Both the position numbers and the translations under genes were made by a program. Of a DNA stretch of 48,363 bases, positions 5,656 through 12,385 are shown piece by piece (within the stretch, counting starts at the first letter, position 1; each line of letters opens with the position of its first letter). The stretch is from a virus. The notes beneath the pieces are model-generated. The model did not search any database. It was given only the letters and a program-made list of their open reading frames with translations, and was not told where the DNA came from. The stretch lies in the IMG/VR virus record IMGVR_UViG_3300015076_000002, positions 1 to 48,363 of that record; one strand, written 5' to 3'.

Positions 5656-6302
5656 ACCCTTACGAGCGTCCTGAGTTCGCCGCGTTCATGTCGGCAATCC
5701 GAGATGATCCCGGTGATGAGGCCAGCCGAGCCGCGTTGCAGGACTGGCTACTCGAACATGACGTGCCGGAGGCGATTGCTCAGCAAAGCCAATTTCTCCG
5801 TCTGTTCTTCACTTACGACATTTGGTCTTTCGGGAGCGGGAGCGGAATCGGGAGCGGAATCGGGAGCGGGAGCGGGATCGGGAGCGGGAGCGGGAGAGGG
5901 AGAGGGAGCGGGAGCGGGATCGGGATCGGGAGCGGGAGCGGGATCGGGAGCGGGAGCGGGATCGGGAGCGGGAGCGGGATTTCGGAACCCTACAGGGTCA
6001 CACACATGCGAATCGGACAATGCTACCTGGTCCACTGCGGCGATTGGCACACCTTCGTCGGCCGGGTGGTCGCGCAGGTCGGCCCCGGAACCTACGAACT
6101 GGAGTGCGTCTCCAAGATCGCTGAGACGAACAACGGTGACTGCTGGGGGCAATTGGCTGCTGGCGACAAGGCACTCCGCAAGGCTTGCACCTACGTTCAC
6201 ACGCCGCGCAACCCGGAAACGGGCCAATGGCTGAAGGCGGTTATCCCGCTTGTGATCGCGGCGTTCGAGTGGGTCGGAAAGCTCCCCCAAGAGGAGAAGT
6301 GA
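5652..6302 (+). CDS. TIGR02996-domain protein with Gly-Ser hexamer-repeat linker (216 aa)
   Basis: Residues 8-50 (FAAFMSAIRDDPGDEASRAA, QDWLLEHD) match the repeat-companion domain TIGR02996, which is expanded in Gemmata and some other large-genome bacteria. A Gly-Ser/Ile/Arg linker of about 50 residues follows, coded by a hexanucleotide repeat. The C-terminal ~100 residues (MRIGQCYLVHCGDWHTFVGRV) form a separate beta-rich domain; its first Met (6006) could be an internal start. The gene was probably acquired from the host. The function is unknown. Confidence 0.65.
   Translation: MNPYERPEFAAFMSAIRDDPGDEASRAALQDWLLEHDVPEAIAQQSQFLRLFFTYDIWSFGSGSGIGSGIGSGSGIGSGSGRGRGSGSGIGIGSGSGIGSGSGIGSGSGISEPYRVTHMRIGQCYLVHCGDWHTFVGRVVAQVGPGTYELECVSKIAETNNGDCWGQLAAGDKALRKACTYVHTPRNPETGQWLKAVIPLVIAAFEWVGKLPQEEK
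5832..5980 (+). repeat. Hexanucleotide GGGAGC/GGGATC repeat
   Basis: About 25 tandem copies of a six-base unit, mostly GGGAGC with GGGATC and GGAATC variants, sit in frame inside the TIGR02996 gene and code for alternating Gly-Ser and Gly-Ile. The unit length of six preserves the frame when copy number changes, so the linker can vary in length. All three forward frames are open through it (Gly-Ser, Glu-Arg and Gly-Ala/Ser-Gly types). Confidence 0.9.
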
Positions 6303-6303
6303 T

Positions 6304-6331
6304 TTGACTTCCCCCACTTCCCAGGTACTAT
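6304..6331 (+). promoter_or_regulatory. Sigma70-like promoter
   Basis: TTGACT (6304-6309) and TACTAT (6326-6331) are spaced by 16 bases and lie in the first real gap after the recombination operon. The predicted transcript would begin near 6338, exactly at the 5' strand of the structured leader. It is the best promoter match I could see in the window. Confidence 0.65.
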
Positions 6332-6337
6332 GAGCCT

Positions 6338-6432
6338 GTCTCCCGCACGAGACACCTCAACACAACCTGAACCAACGCCGCTACCCTGGCACTTCGCCGT
6401 GCGGGAGAACACACCGGGGTAGCGGCGCGGAG
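6338..6432 (+). promoter_or_regulatory. Pseudoknot-type 5' leader RNA
   Basis: Helix 1 pairs 6339-6349 (TCTCCCGCACG) with 6398-6408 (CGTGCGGGAGA), 11 bp. Helix 2 pairs 6376-6386 (CGCCGCTACCC) with 6417-6427 (GGGTAGCGGCG), 11 bp plus a possible wobble. The helices interleave (1-2-1-2), a pseudoknot topology. Local rivals exist: GTCTC/GAGAC (6338-6353) and GCAC/GTGC (6389-6402). Helix 2 ends two bases before the GGAG ribosome binding site (6429-6432) of the gene at 6439, so folding could hide or expose it. No known riboswitch class is recognised. Confidence 0.6.
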
Positions 6433-6438
6433 ATTCCA

Positions 6439-6642
6439 ATGACCGACCCGCACAGCAAACGCATGACTCTACGCGAGTACGTCTCCTGTCACGTCATGGC
6501 CCGGTTCGCGGCCCTCCCACTGAAACACATGCCAGTCTGCAAGCATCACAAGGCTCAAGAAGCGGTCTTGTACGCGGATGCCCTGATTGAAGCGCTCAAT
6601 ATGAATCCGAGCGAACTCGTTGGCGTGCCGTTGGAGGATTGA
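6439..6642 (+). CDS. Small phage protein, diverged relative of the 2223 gene (67 aa)
   Basis: The motif MTLREYVSCHVMARFAAL near the N-terminus and YADALIEAL later match the pattern of the gene at 2223-2474. The function is unknown. It is the first gene behind the promoter at 6304 and the structured leader, so any control by the leader acts first on it. GGAG at 6429 is its ribosome binding site. Confidence 0.6.
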   Translation: MTDPHSKRMTLREYVSCHVMARFAALPLKHMPVCKHHKAQEAVLYADALIEALNMNPSELVGVPLED

Positions 6643-6645
6643 CTC

Positions 6646-7470
6646 ATGAAAAGTGAAGACCTCAACCCGCCCGCCATTGTGAAGAAGCATGCCGAGGCGA
6701 CGGATGTGTTGAAGCGGCGCGTCAAGGAACTCAACGGCGACCTCAGACACGGAGAGCGGCTGAACGTCGGCCGGTTCATGGACATCGCCCGGATGCTCGG
6801 CGAAATCAAGGGGAGGTGCAAGGTCGGCGACTGGACGAAAGAGTTGGAAGAAATGGAAGTCAGTAAGCAAGACGCCTCTTGGATGCTTCGCGCCCTCAAG
6901 GTTCCTTCCGAACAGTTGGCCGAGTGCCAAACGATCACGGACCTGAAGGACAAAATTAAGACCTGCGAAGGAGGGTACGTCGCAAATGCCGACGTACCGG
7001 ACAAATCTGGTAGCAATCTCGCGGGCGAGAAGTGGCGTTGTGATCGCTGCGTCCGGCTAGGCTTGACCGGCGACGACTGCGCGACATGCAAGGAAGGACG
7101 TGCGGAACGCAGCGGAAGGCGTCGGCCCCCCAACGGAGGCCAGAACGAACCCGGCGAGGATTGGCAGGAAGACGTCGTTGTGACCATCGCGGAAGAGCCG
7201 GAGACTCCTGCCGCTCCGAAGCCGCCGAAGAACGGCCAGGTCATCATCGCCCCGGCCGCGCAGGTGGACATATGGTTCAAGGCCAGCGAGAACTCGATAG
7301 GCAGCATCATCCGGCAGTACGACGATCTAGTTCGCCCGCTGGGATTCCTAAACACGCCGGCCTACAACGGAGTACACCGCCGGCTGAACGAACTGCTTGT
7401 CGAACTCAAGGAGATTGAGTTACAAGCAAAGGGTCTAGTGAAAGCACCACGAAAGAAGGAGAACAAGTAA
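6646..7470 (+). CDS. Hypothetical protein with helical N-terminus and central zinc motif (274 aa)
   Basis: Residues 1-100 are helical and charged (KKHAEATDVLKRRVKELNG, FMDIARMLGEIKG, SKQDASWMLRALKV), a layout reminiscent of phage DUF3102-like or ParB-like helical proteins. A CDRC ... CATC zinc motif lies at about 128-148. A Pro-rich linker follows, then a coiled C-terminus ending KAPRKKENK. The ATG at 6646 follows TTGGAGG. Its stop overlaps the next start (TAATG). Function unassigned. Confidence 0.6.
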   Translation: MKSEDLNPPAIVKKHAEATDVLKRRVKELNGDLRHGERLNVGRFMDIARMLGEIKGRCKVGDWTKELEEMEVSKQDASWMLRALKVPSEQLAECQTITDLKDKIKTCEGGYVANADVPDKSGSNLAGEKWRCDRCVRLGLTGDDCATCKEGRAERSGRRRPPNGGQNEPGEDWQEDVVVTIAEEPETPAAPKPPKNGQVIIAPAAQVDIWFKASENSIGSIIRQYDDLVRPLGFLNTPAYNGVHRRLNELLVELKEIELQAKGLVKAPRKKENK

Positions 7471-7784
7471 TGGCGAAGGTCAAAGCGAAACGCGAACGCA
7501 AGCCCCGGTCGAAGCAACCCTTCCTGCACGAGAGCATGGAGCCGCCCTGCATTCCCGACCTCGACGCAGCCGCGGACATCTACTTCGACGCGATGCAGGA
7601 GCGGTGCAAGTTGTCGAAGGAAGAGGACGAGGCGAAGCAAAACCTGATCGCCAAGATGATCGAACACGGCGAGACGCTGTACACGACGAAGGACGGGTTG
7701 GTCGTGTCGATCCTCTCGAAGAACAACGTGAAGGTCAAGAAGAAGGCGGATGGCGAGTCCAACGGAGAAAGCCATGAAGACTGA
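7470..7784 (+). CDS. Basic hypothetical protein (104 aa)
   Basis: Lys/Arg-rich ends (MAKVKAKRERKPRSKQPF and NNVKVKKKADGE) flank an acidic helical middle (DAAADIYFDAMQERCKLSKEEDEAKQNLIAKM cut here by family logic into one helix of about 30 residues). Similar small proteins accompany replication genes in many phages; no function is established that I know of. It overlaps the genes on both sides. Confidence 0.5.
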   Translation: MAKVKAKRERKPRSKQPFLHESMEPPCIPDLDAAADIYFDAMQERCKLSKEEDEAKQNLIAKMIEHGETLYTTKDGLVVSILSKNNVKVKKKADGESNGESHED

Positions 7785-7968
7785 AGCCGAGTTGCGGTCG
7801 ATTCGTGAGGTTGCCAGACGCAGCATCAACCCGCAGTGTCCCGGTTGCACGAACTGCCAGGACTGGAACTACATCGTCTCAGTGACAACGTGGTTGCTCG
7901 ACGGCGACTCCGAATTCGACCGCCTCGTCGAGACTTCGATTGCCAACCTCGCCGAAACCGGGAGATGA
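7774..7968 (+). CDS. Small hypothetical protein with Cys pair (64 aa)
   Basis: The start at 7774 follows GGAGAAAGCC inside the end of the previous gene. CPGCTNC (about residues 21-27) is the only clear feature and may bind zinc or be structural. The stop overlaps the helicase start (ATGA), which suggests coupled translation with the helicase. Confidence 0.5.
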   Translation: MKTEAELRSIREVARRSINPQCPGCTNCQDWNYIVSVTTWLLDGDSEFDRLVETSIANLAETGR

Positions 7969-9512
7969 TCTTGGAACGCTGGTTGCATCAGGAACGAGCC
8001 GTCGAAGCCGTCCACGAAGCGATCAGCCGTGGCGAGCGACGAATCTGCCTAACCTCACCAACAGGAGGCGGCAAGACCGTCATCGCCACGGACCTGATCC
8101 GTGACTGGCTCTCGGCGGACCTGAAAGTGATCCTCTACTCGAACCGGCGAATGCTGATCGAGCAGACAAGCCGGGTGATGCGCGAGGCCGGTTTGGTGCA
8201 TGGAGTCCGTGCAGCGGGCCACGACGAGACTGCGGAGAACCTGCAACTCTCCTCGATCCAGACCGAGGGGGCCAGAGTGGTACGCAGAGGGATGGGCCGA
8301 CTCTTCGAGGCATCACGAGTTCTCGTCGACGAGGCCCACCTTCTCAAGTCCACCGAGGCGGCAGGTATCCTCGCGCAGCACGTCGAGCAGGGAGCCTCGG
8401 TCGTCGGCCTGACCGCTACGCCTCTGGACATCGGCCACTTGTACGATCACCTGATCGTCGCCGGCACACTGACCGATCTAAGAGCGTGCGGCGCCGTTGT
8501 GATGGCCCGGCACTTCGGCTGCGACGAGCCGGACCTGAAGAGCATCAAGAAGATACCGACCGGGGAAGACATCCCGGAGAGTCAATTGAAGAAGGTATAC
8601 CCTTGCACCCAGGCGTTGTTCGGCCGCGTCCTCGGAGAGTTCCGCCGGTTGAACCCGGAGTGCAAGCCGAGCATCCTGTTCGCCTGCGGGGTCGATGAGT
8701 CGGTATGGTTCTGCGGCCAGTTCAACCGGGCCGGGATCACGGCCGCTCACATCGACGGCGACAATGTGTTGATCGGAGACAAGTTGTACCGCTCGTCGCC
8801 AGAAGCGCGGGCGGAAGTCTTAGGAGGCTCAAAAGATGGACGAATCAAAGTCGTCTGCAACCGATTCGTGCTACGAGAAGGTATTGATTGTCCCTGGCTG
8901 GCTCATGCTGTCTTTGCCACCGTCTTCGGAAGTCTACAGTCTTACCTACAAGCTGGAGGACGACTCCTCCGGGCTTACCCTGGAATTAACACTACAACCG
9001 TGCAAGACCACGGCGGGAATTGGTGGAGGCACGGCTCGCTGAACGCCGACCGAGAATGGAACCTCGCCTTCACCCCCGGCATCGTGAGCGGGCTGCGCGA
9101 GGACGCCTTGCGAGCCAAGAAGCTCTTCGAGCCGTTCCTTTGCCCACAGTGCAAGCAAGTCCTGATGAGCCGCCGCTGTCCGTGCGGCTTCGAGATCAAG
9201 AACTTCGTGCGGTCGCGCCCGGTGGTTCAGACAGACGGCACGCTCCGGGAGATGCGGGGCGAGATATTCAAGCCGCGGAGAGTCAGCAAGGCTCCGAACG
9301 GGCCAGCGAAGTGGAAGTCGATGTACTACCGCAGCAAGACCGACAAGGGGTCGCGGACGTTTCGGGCAGCTGCGGCCCTGTTCGCTCAGGAGAACAATTG
9401 GGGCTGGCCTGATCCCACCTGGCCCTTGATGCCGACGCAGCCGTTGGATTGGTTCCGGCTGGTTGCGTCGGTTCCAATGGAGGAGTTGACCCAATCAGAG
9501 ACGCTACCCTAA
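7965..9512 (+). CDS. SF2 DNA/RNA helicase (515 aa)
   Basis: This is a DEAD/DEAH-box-type ATP-dependent helicase. Walker A is SPTGGGKT (31-38), motif II is VDEAHLL (about 120), motif III LTATP (about 148), and motif VI the AGGRLLRAYPG stretch (about 330), so both RecA-like lobes are present. A C-terminal zinc element CPQCKQVLMSRRCPCGFE (about 392-409) is followed by about 100 residues with DNA-binding character. Likely roles are replication or recombination. The ATG at 7965 overlaps the upstream stop. Confidence 0.85.
   Translation: MILERWLHQERAVEAVHEAISRGERRICLTSPTGGGKTVIATDLIRDWLSADLKVILYSNRRMLIEQTSRVMREAGLVHGVRAAGHDETAENLQLSSIQTEGARVVRRGMGRLFEASRVLVDEAHLLKSTEAAGILAQHVEQGASVVGLTATPLDIGHLYDHLIVAGTLTDLRACGAVVMARHFGCDEPDLKSIKKIPTGEDIPESQLKKVYPCTQALFGRVLGEFRRLNPECKPSILFACGVDESVWFCGQFNRAGITAAHIDGDNVLIGDKLYRSSPEARAEVLGGSKDGRIKVVCNRFVLREGIDCPWLAHAVFATVFGSLQSYLQAGGRLLRAYPGINTTTVQDHGGNWWRHGSLNADREWNLAFTPGIVSGLREDALRAKKLFEPFLCPQCKQVLMSRRCPCGFEIKNFVRSRPVVQTDGTLREMRGEIFKPRRVSKAPNGPAKWKSMYYRSKTDKGSRTFRAAAALFAQENNWGWPDPTWPLMPTQPLDWFRLVASVPMEELTQSETLP
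9478..9493 (+). repeat. 16-bp direct repeat, copy 1 (ribosome-binding-site sequence)
   Basis: TGGAGGAGTTGACCCA occurs here at the very end of the helicase gene and again, identically, at 9780-9795, where it is the ribosome binding site and first base of the HNH gene. In copy 1 the position of the start codon is ATC rather than ATG. Confidence 0.85.
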
Positions 9513-9775
9513 CACTGACCCCGAAAGACAAGCGAGCCGCGAAGGAGTCTTACATCGGCAAAGAGTATGTCCACAAGACACCTGATGGCAAACTCTGAAT
9601 CATTACTGCGGTGGCAGTTTGCCACTATCGGACCAAGAAACCTACGCGGGACCAATGGTACACCGCTAGCAACGCTGTGGCAGAGTGGCTTGGTTTGTAC
9701 AGTTGGGTGGACATAGCGATGATGCGGCAACATGACGAGCCTGGCCTACGCAAACTGCTTGATGAAGCAAAGTAA
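9494..9775 (+). pseudogene. Interrupted frame between the helicase and the HNH gene
   Basis: After repeat copy 1 one frame runs ATC AGA GAC ... to TGA at 9596-9598, and the same frame continues without another stop to TAA at 9773-9775. The two halves read LTPKDKRAAKESYIGKEYVH and, after the TGA, AVCHYRTKKPTRDQWYTASN and AVAEWLGLYSWVDIAMMRQH. Both look like real protein. The likely reading is a gene that lost its ATG and gained a stop; a short gene from GTG 9608 is the alternative. Confidence 0.5.
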
Positions 9776-9779
9776 CAAC

Positions 9780-9795
9780 TGGAGGAGTTGACCCA
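9780..9795 (+). repeat. 16-bp direct repeat, copy 2
   Basis: This copy is identical to 9478-9493, 302 bases away, and supplies GGAGGAG to the ATG at 9795. The spacing and the broken gene between the copies suggest that a small insertion or duplication created this arrangement. Confidence 0.85.
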
Positions 9796-10301
9796 TGCCT
9801 GAACCCGTCTCACAGTGCCGGTCCTGCGGAGCTTCGATCCGAGAATCGACTTTTTGGAGCCACGTCCGCAAACAAGACGGTTGTTGGCTGTGGGAAGGCG
9901 GCTGCGACAAGCATGGCTATGGTCGCCAGTGCCATACGCTGACGAATCGTCTGGCTTGGATTTTTACCTTTGGTGATCCTGGCGATCTATTCGTACTGCA
10001 CAAATGTGACAATCCGCCCTGTTGCAATCCCGCTCACTTGTTCCTCGGCACGCAAGCCGACAATATGGCGGATATGAATTCAAAAGGCCGTCGCCGCAAT
10101 AGAGCCTTGCTTGGTGAAGCCAATCCGCAAGCTGTCATGACTGAGGAGTTGGTCAAAAAGATTCGCGGATTGTATGGTCCGCCCCGCGGACAAGGAGTCA
10201 AGATGAAGCCGACCCAAAAGGATATAGCTGCCCTGTTAGGAATCAAGCGTAGCCTGGTGTGCGAAGCAATTCTAGGTCGTTGGTGGAGGCATGTTCAATG
10301 A
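9795..10301 (+). CDS. HNH endonuclease with C-terminal helix-turn-helix (168 aa)
   Basis: The phage HNH_3-type core is clear: CWLWEGGCDKHGYGR, then LHKCDNPPCCNPAHLFLGT (about 76-94) with the catalytic His and structural Cys, and NMADMNSKGRR. The last 50 residues (KPTQKDIAALLGIKRSLVCEAI) form a helix-turn-helix that would read DNA. It is a free-standing homing endonuclease by inference. Its stop overlaps the next ATG. Confidence 0.85.
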   Translation: MPEPVSQCRSCGASIRESTFWSHVRKQDGCWLWEGGCDKHGYGRQCHTLTNRLAWIFTFGDPGDLFVLHKCDNPPCCNPAHLFLGTQADNMADMNSKGRRRNRALLGEANPQAVMTEELVKKIRGLYGPPRGQGVKMKPTQKDIAALLGIKRSLVCEAILGRWWRHVQ

Positions 10302-10522
10302 CTGACAAATGTAAAAGTTGTGGCAAGGAAATCCGCTGGTACAAGACTGTCTCTGGCCGTGCGATGCCCGTTGACGCCGAACCCTCGGAGAAGGGTACAC
10401 TCGACATCAGTAGTGGTGTCGCCAAGACTGCCGTGAAGGGGATCACCCTGCCCGGCACCCCGTTGCACCTGTCCCACTTCGCCACCTGTCCGAACGCCAA
10501 GCAGCACAGGAAGGCGAAATGA
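10298..10522 (+). CDS. Zinc-binding small protein (74 aa)
   Basis: An N-terminal CKSCGKEIRWYKTVSGRAMPVD block with a C-terminal HLSHFATCPNAKQHRK block gives CxxC plus Cys/His ligands for one zinc. This combination (the phrase CGKEIRW...GK.MPVD and ...H..TCP) recurs in many phage and bacterial small proteins of unknown role. It overlaps both neighbours by 4 bases. Confidence 0.65.
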   Translation: MTDKCKSCGKEIRWYKTVSGRAMPVDAEPSEKGTLDISSGVAKTAVKGITLPGTPLHLSHFATCPNAKQHRKAK

Positions 10523-10785
10523 CCTACCCCGACGATCTGCCGCACATGCTGGAGTACCGGGTCGGCACCGTGGTTCTGACCACGCTGTGCCGTCGCCCGG
10601 TCGAGTACATCAGCACGAGCGGCGACACGAACGCCGACATCGTTCGCCCTCGCATACCGTTCGGCTGCGACGGTTGGCGACGTGTTGGTACCCGGCTCTG
10701 GCAACCGCTCTCTACTCTCCCGAAGGAATGGATGCCGTTCTTGAACCGCGAACGTCCCGGCCCTCTTGATCCGAGGAAGGTATGA
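10519..10785 (+). CDS. Hypothetical protein (88 aa)
   Basis: The protein is Arg-, Pro- and Trp-rich (MTYPDDLPHMLEYRVGTVVL at the start, CDGWRRVGTRLWQPL later). No motif is recognised. Stop and start overlap at both ends (ATGA), so it is part of the same translationally coupled run as the zinc protein before it. Confidence 0.5.
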   Translation: MTYPDDLPHMLEYRVGTVVLTTLCRRPVEYISTSGDTNADIVRPRIPFGCDGWRRVGTRLWQPLSTLPKEWMPFLNRERPGPLDPRKV

Positions 10786-11048
10786 AGACGCGAGCCGAGT
10801 TCGAGGCCGAGTTCGCCGACGAGTTTCGCGGCCTGCTGCTGCGATCCTTCTTCGAGGCCACGCGAACGAGCATCACCCAGCACGCGGCGAACGGAGCCGC
10901 GATGTACCAACAGATGAAAGACGGCCAGGCGTTGCTTGGCCGCATCTATGAGTTCCTGAACGAACCCTTGAAAGCGAGTACCACGAATGGCAAAGCACCG
11001 AGAGAATCAAGCCCTGTCCGATCACCCGGTGGACAAGGCACTCCATGA
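10782..11048 (+). CDS. Hypothetical helical protein (88 aa)
   Basis: The first 65 residues form charged helices (MKTRAEFEAEFADEFRGLLL). The last 20 are Ser/Pro/Gly-rich and overlap the next gene by 62 bases in another frame, so the true end or the next start may differ. No family is recognised. Confidence 0.45.
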   Translation: MKTRAEFEAEFADEFRGLLLRSFFEATRTSITQHAANGAAMYQQMKDGQALLGRIYEFLNEPLKASTTNGKAPRESSPVRSPGGQGTP

Positions 11049-11331
11049 CTCCATGCAAGCGGCCAAGCAAGAGACGGAGACGAGGGCCGCGAACGATGGT
11101 CTGCTACCGGAGAGCGTGACCCCTGACCAGCAAGCCATCGCGGAGCCGGCCCGCAAGCGGCGTTCGCTGTCCTGCGAGTTGCAGGCGATGGCGAAGATCG
11201 ACCAGATCATGCTCGACCTGGACGACGACGATCAGTGCCTCGTGCTGGCGTGGTTCGTCGGCAAGTTCGCTCCCAGCGGCTTCACCTGCGAAGTGAGGCC
11301 GACAACCCAAACCGGTGGGCCGGACCTGTGA
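10987..11331 (+). CDS. Hypothetical protein (114 aa)
   Basis: The protein has a polar, disordered-looking first half and a second half with the acidic stretch IMLDLDDDDQCLVLAWFVGK. The ATG at 10987 lies inside the previous gene and has no strong ribosome binding site; a later start is possible. The stop overlaps the GTG of the next HNH gene (GTGA). Confidence 0.45.
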   Translation: MAKHRENQALSDHPVDKALHDSMQAAKQETETRAANDGLLPESVTPDQQAIAEPARKRRSLSCELQAMAKIDQIMLDLDDDDQCLVLAWFVGKFAPSGFTCEVRPTTQTGGPDL

Positions 11332-11618
11332 AGATCATCGACCTGAAACTCCTGGAGTCCTTTCGTCAGAAGACGCGATGCGACTGGTGCCGCCAGCCCT
11401 GCGAGCGGCCCCAACCGCATCACGTCTTCGGCCGAGGGCAGGAAGGATGTCGCCGGCTCGACGTGGCGATCAATCTTCTGAGCCTATGCGTCTACTGCCA
11501 TCACAACGTACATGCGGGCCACATTGAGCGGGCCGACCTGCTCGCTATCGTGGCCAAGAGGGAGAAGACTACCCAGGATGAGATCGAGCGAGAAGTGTAC
11601 AGGTTAAGGAGGCTGTAA
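11328..11618 (+). CDS. Small HNH nuclease (96 aa)
   Basis: Starting at GTG 11328, the protein carries CDWCRQPCERPQPHHVFGRG and LLSLCVYCHHNVHAG: two CxxC zinc pairs, the HH of the active site and the terminal NxxxH. This is a compact HNH domain with a helical tail and no added DNA-binding module. Small HNH proteins of this size act in phage recombination (NinG-like) or packaging, or as homing enzymes; the sequence does not decide which. Confidence 0.75.
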   Translation: MKIIDLKLLESFRQKTRCDWCRQPCERPQPHHVFGRGQEGCRRLDVAINLLSLCVYCHHNVHAGHIERADLLAIVAKREKTTQDEIEREVYRLRRL

Positions 11619-11837
11619 ATGCCACGCAGAACTGATCGCCCAAAGACCTGTGTTCACTGCCTCAAACGACGCGCCCAACGTCGCCGCCAACTCTGCCCAG
11701 CGTGCTTTGCGCTGCCAGGTGTGCTGGAGCAACACGAGCCGACCGCCTCGGAGGATTACCACGAGCCGACCGAGGCCGAACTGGACGCCATGATCGCGGA
11801 GCAACTACCGACAATGCCAAACGGGAAATCCGACTGA
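11619..11837 (+). CDS. Zinc-finger small protein (72 aa)
   Basis: The sequence CVHCLKRRAQRRRQLCPACF (residues 11-30) is a CxxC...CxxC zinc element with a very basic centre, followed by an acidic tail with twin HEPT motifs. It probably binds nucleic acid; the role is unknown. It starts one base after the HNH stop codon. Confidence 0.6.
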   Translation: MPRRTDRPKTCVHCLKRRAQRRRQLCPACFALPGVLEQHEPTASEDYHEPTEAELDAMIAEQLPTMPNGKSD

Positions 11838-11847
11838 GGAGGTTGTG

Positions 11848-12219
11848 ATGCACACGTTCGTTGACGGCCCCGCTGCCGGCGTGAATCTCTGTTGCTCTCG
11901 CGCGCCGCTCTTCCTCCGCGTGGTGTGCGGCCCAGGCATGGATGGCCAGTGGGATGCTCTCGATCAGATCGCCGACATCCCGGAGAGCGACGAGGTAGTT
12001 CACTGCTACCGGATGAAGTCCCACGACGGGACCGTGCATTACGACGGCCGCGACAAGAACGGCAAGCGGTTCGGCCGCTGGGAAGAGATGGCGACCTACG
12101 CTCTCTCGAAGGTGCAGCCGGACGAAGCAACAATGCGGAACAACATCGCCTGGCGCAAGTGGTGTCAGGCTCAGAAGGAAGCCGAAGATAAGGAGAAAGC
12201 CGATGCCGCCGGAACGTGA
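11848..12219 (+). CDS. Hypothetical protein (123 aa)
   Basis: The N-terminal beta-rich region opens MHTFVDGPAAGVNLCCSRAP; the C-terminus is a charged helix (RKWCQAQKEAEDKEKADAAGT). No family recognised. The perfect AGGAGG at 11837-11842 with 5-base spacing selects the ATG at 11848 over a GTG three bases earlier. This is the strongest ribosome binding site in the region, so the product may be abundant. Confidence 0.55.
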   Translation: MHTFVDGPAAGVNLCCSRAPLFLRVVCGPGMDGQWDALDQIADIPESDEVVHCYRMKSHDGTVHYDGRDKNGKRFGRWEEMATYALSKVQPDEATMRNNIAWRKWCQAQKEAEDKEKADAAGT

Positions 12220-12385
12220 TTGTCTGGACTGCGGCCAGTGCGAATCGTGCATCGACCGCGCTATGGATTACGCCCTGCTCGCGGAGGAAGCCCAGGACGA
12301 GCCGGACTACGACGGCATCGGTGACTGCCCCTTCTGCGAAAGGGACGGCTGTATCGAGTGCGATGGAACGGGAGAGTACCGATGA
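12203..12385 (+). CDS. Zinc-ribbon small protein (60 aa)
   Basis: Cys pairs CLDCGQCESC near the start and CPFCERDGCIECDG at the end resemble the CxxCxGxG zinc repeats of DnaJ-like ribbons. It overlaps the previous gene by 17 bases and the methyltransferase by 4. Its function is unknown; position suggests a partner of the methyltransferase, which is inference only. Confidence 0.55.
   Translation: MPPERDCLDCGQCESCIDRAMDYALLAEEAQDEPDYDGIGDCPFCERDGCIECDGTGEYR

Noticed and set aside
5832-5980. CRISPR array or iteron origin from the hexamer repeat
   Set aside because: The unit is six bases with no spacers, and it lies in frame inside a gene coding a Gly-Ser linker.
9596-9598. Selenocysteine or tryptophan recoding of the in-frame TGA
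   Set aside because: No SECIS-like stem follows directly and no other gene in the window needs TGA as a sense codon; many genes here end in TGA. A broken gene is simpler.
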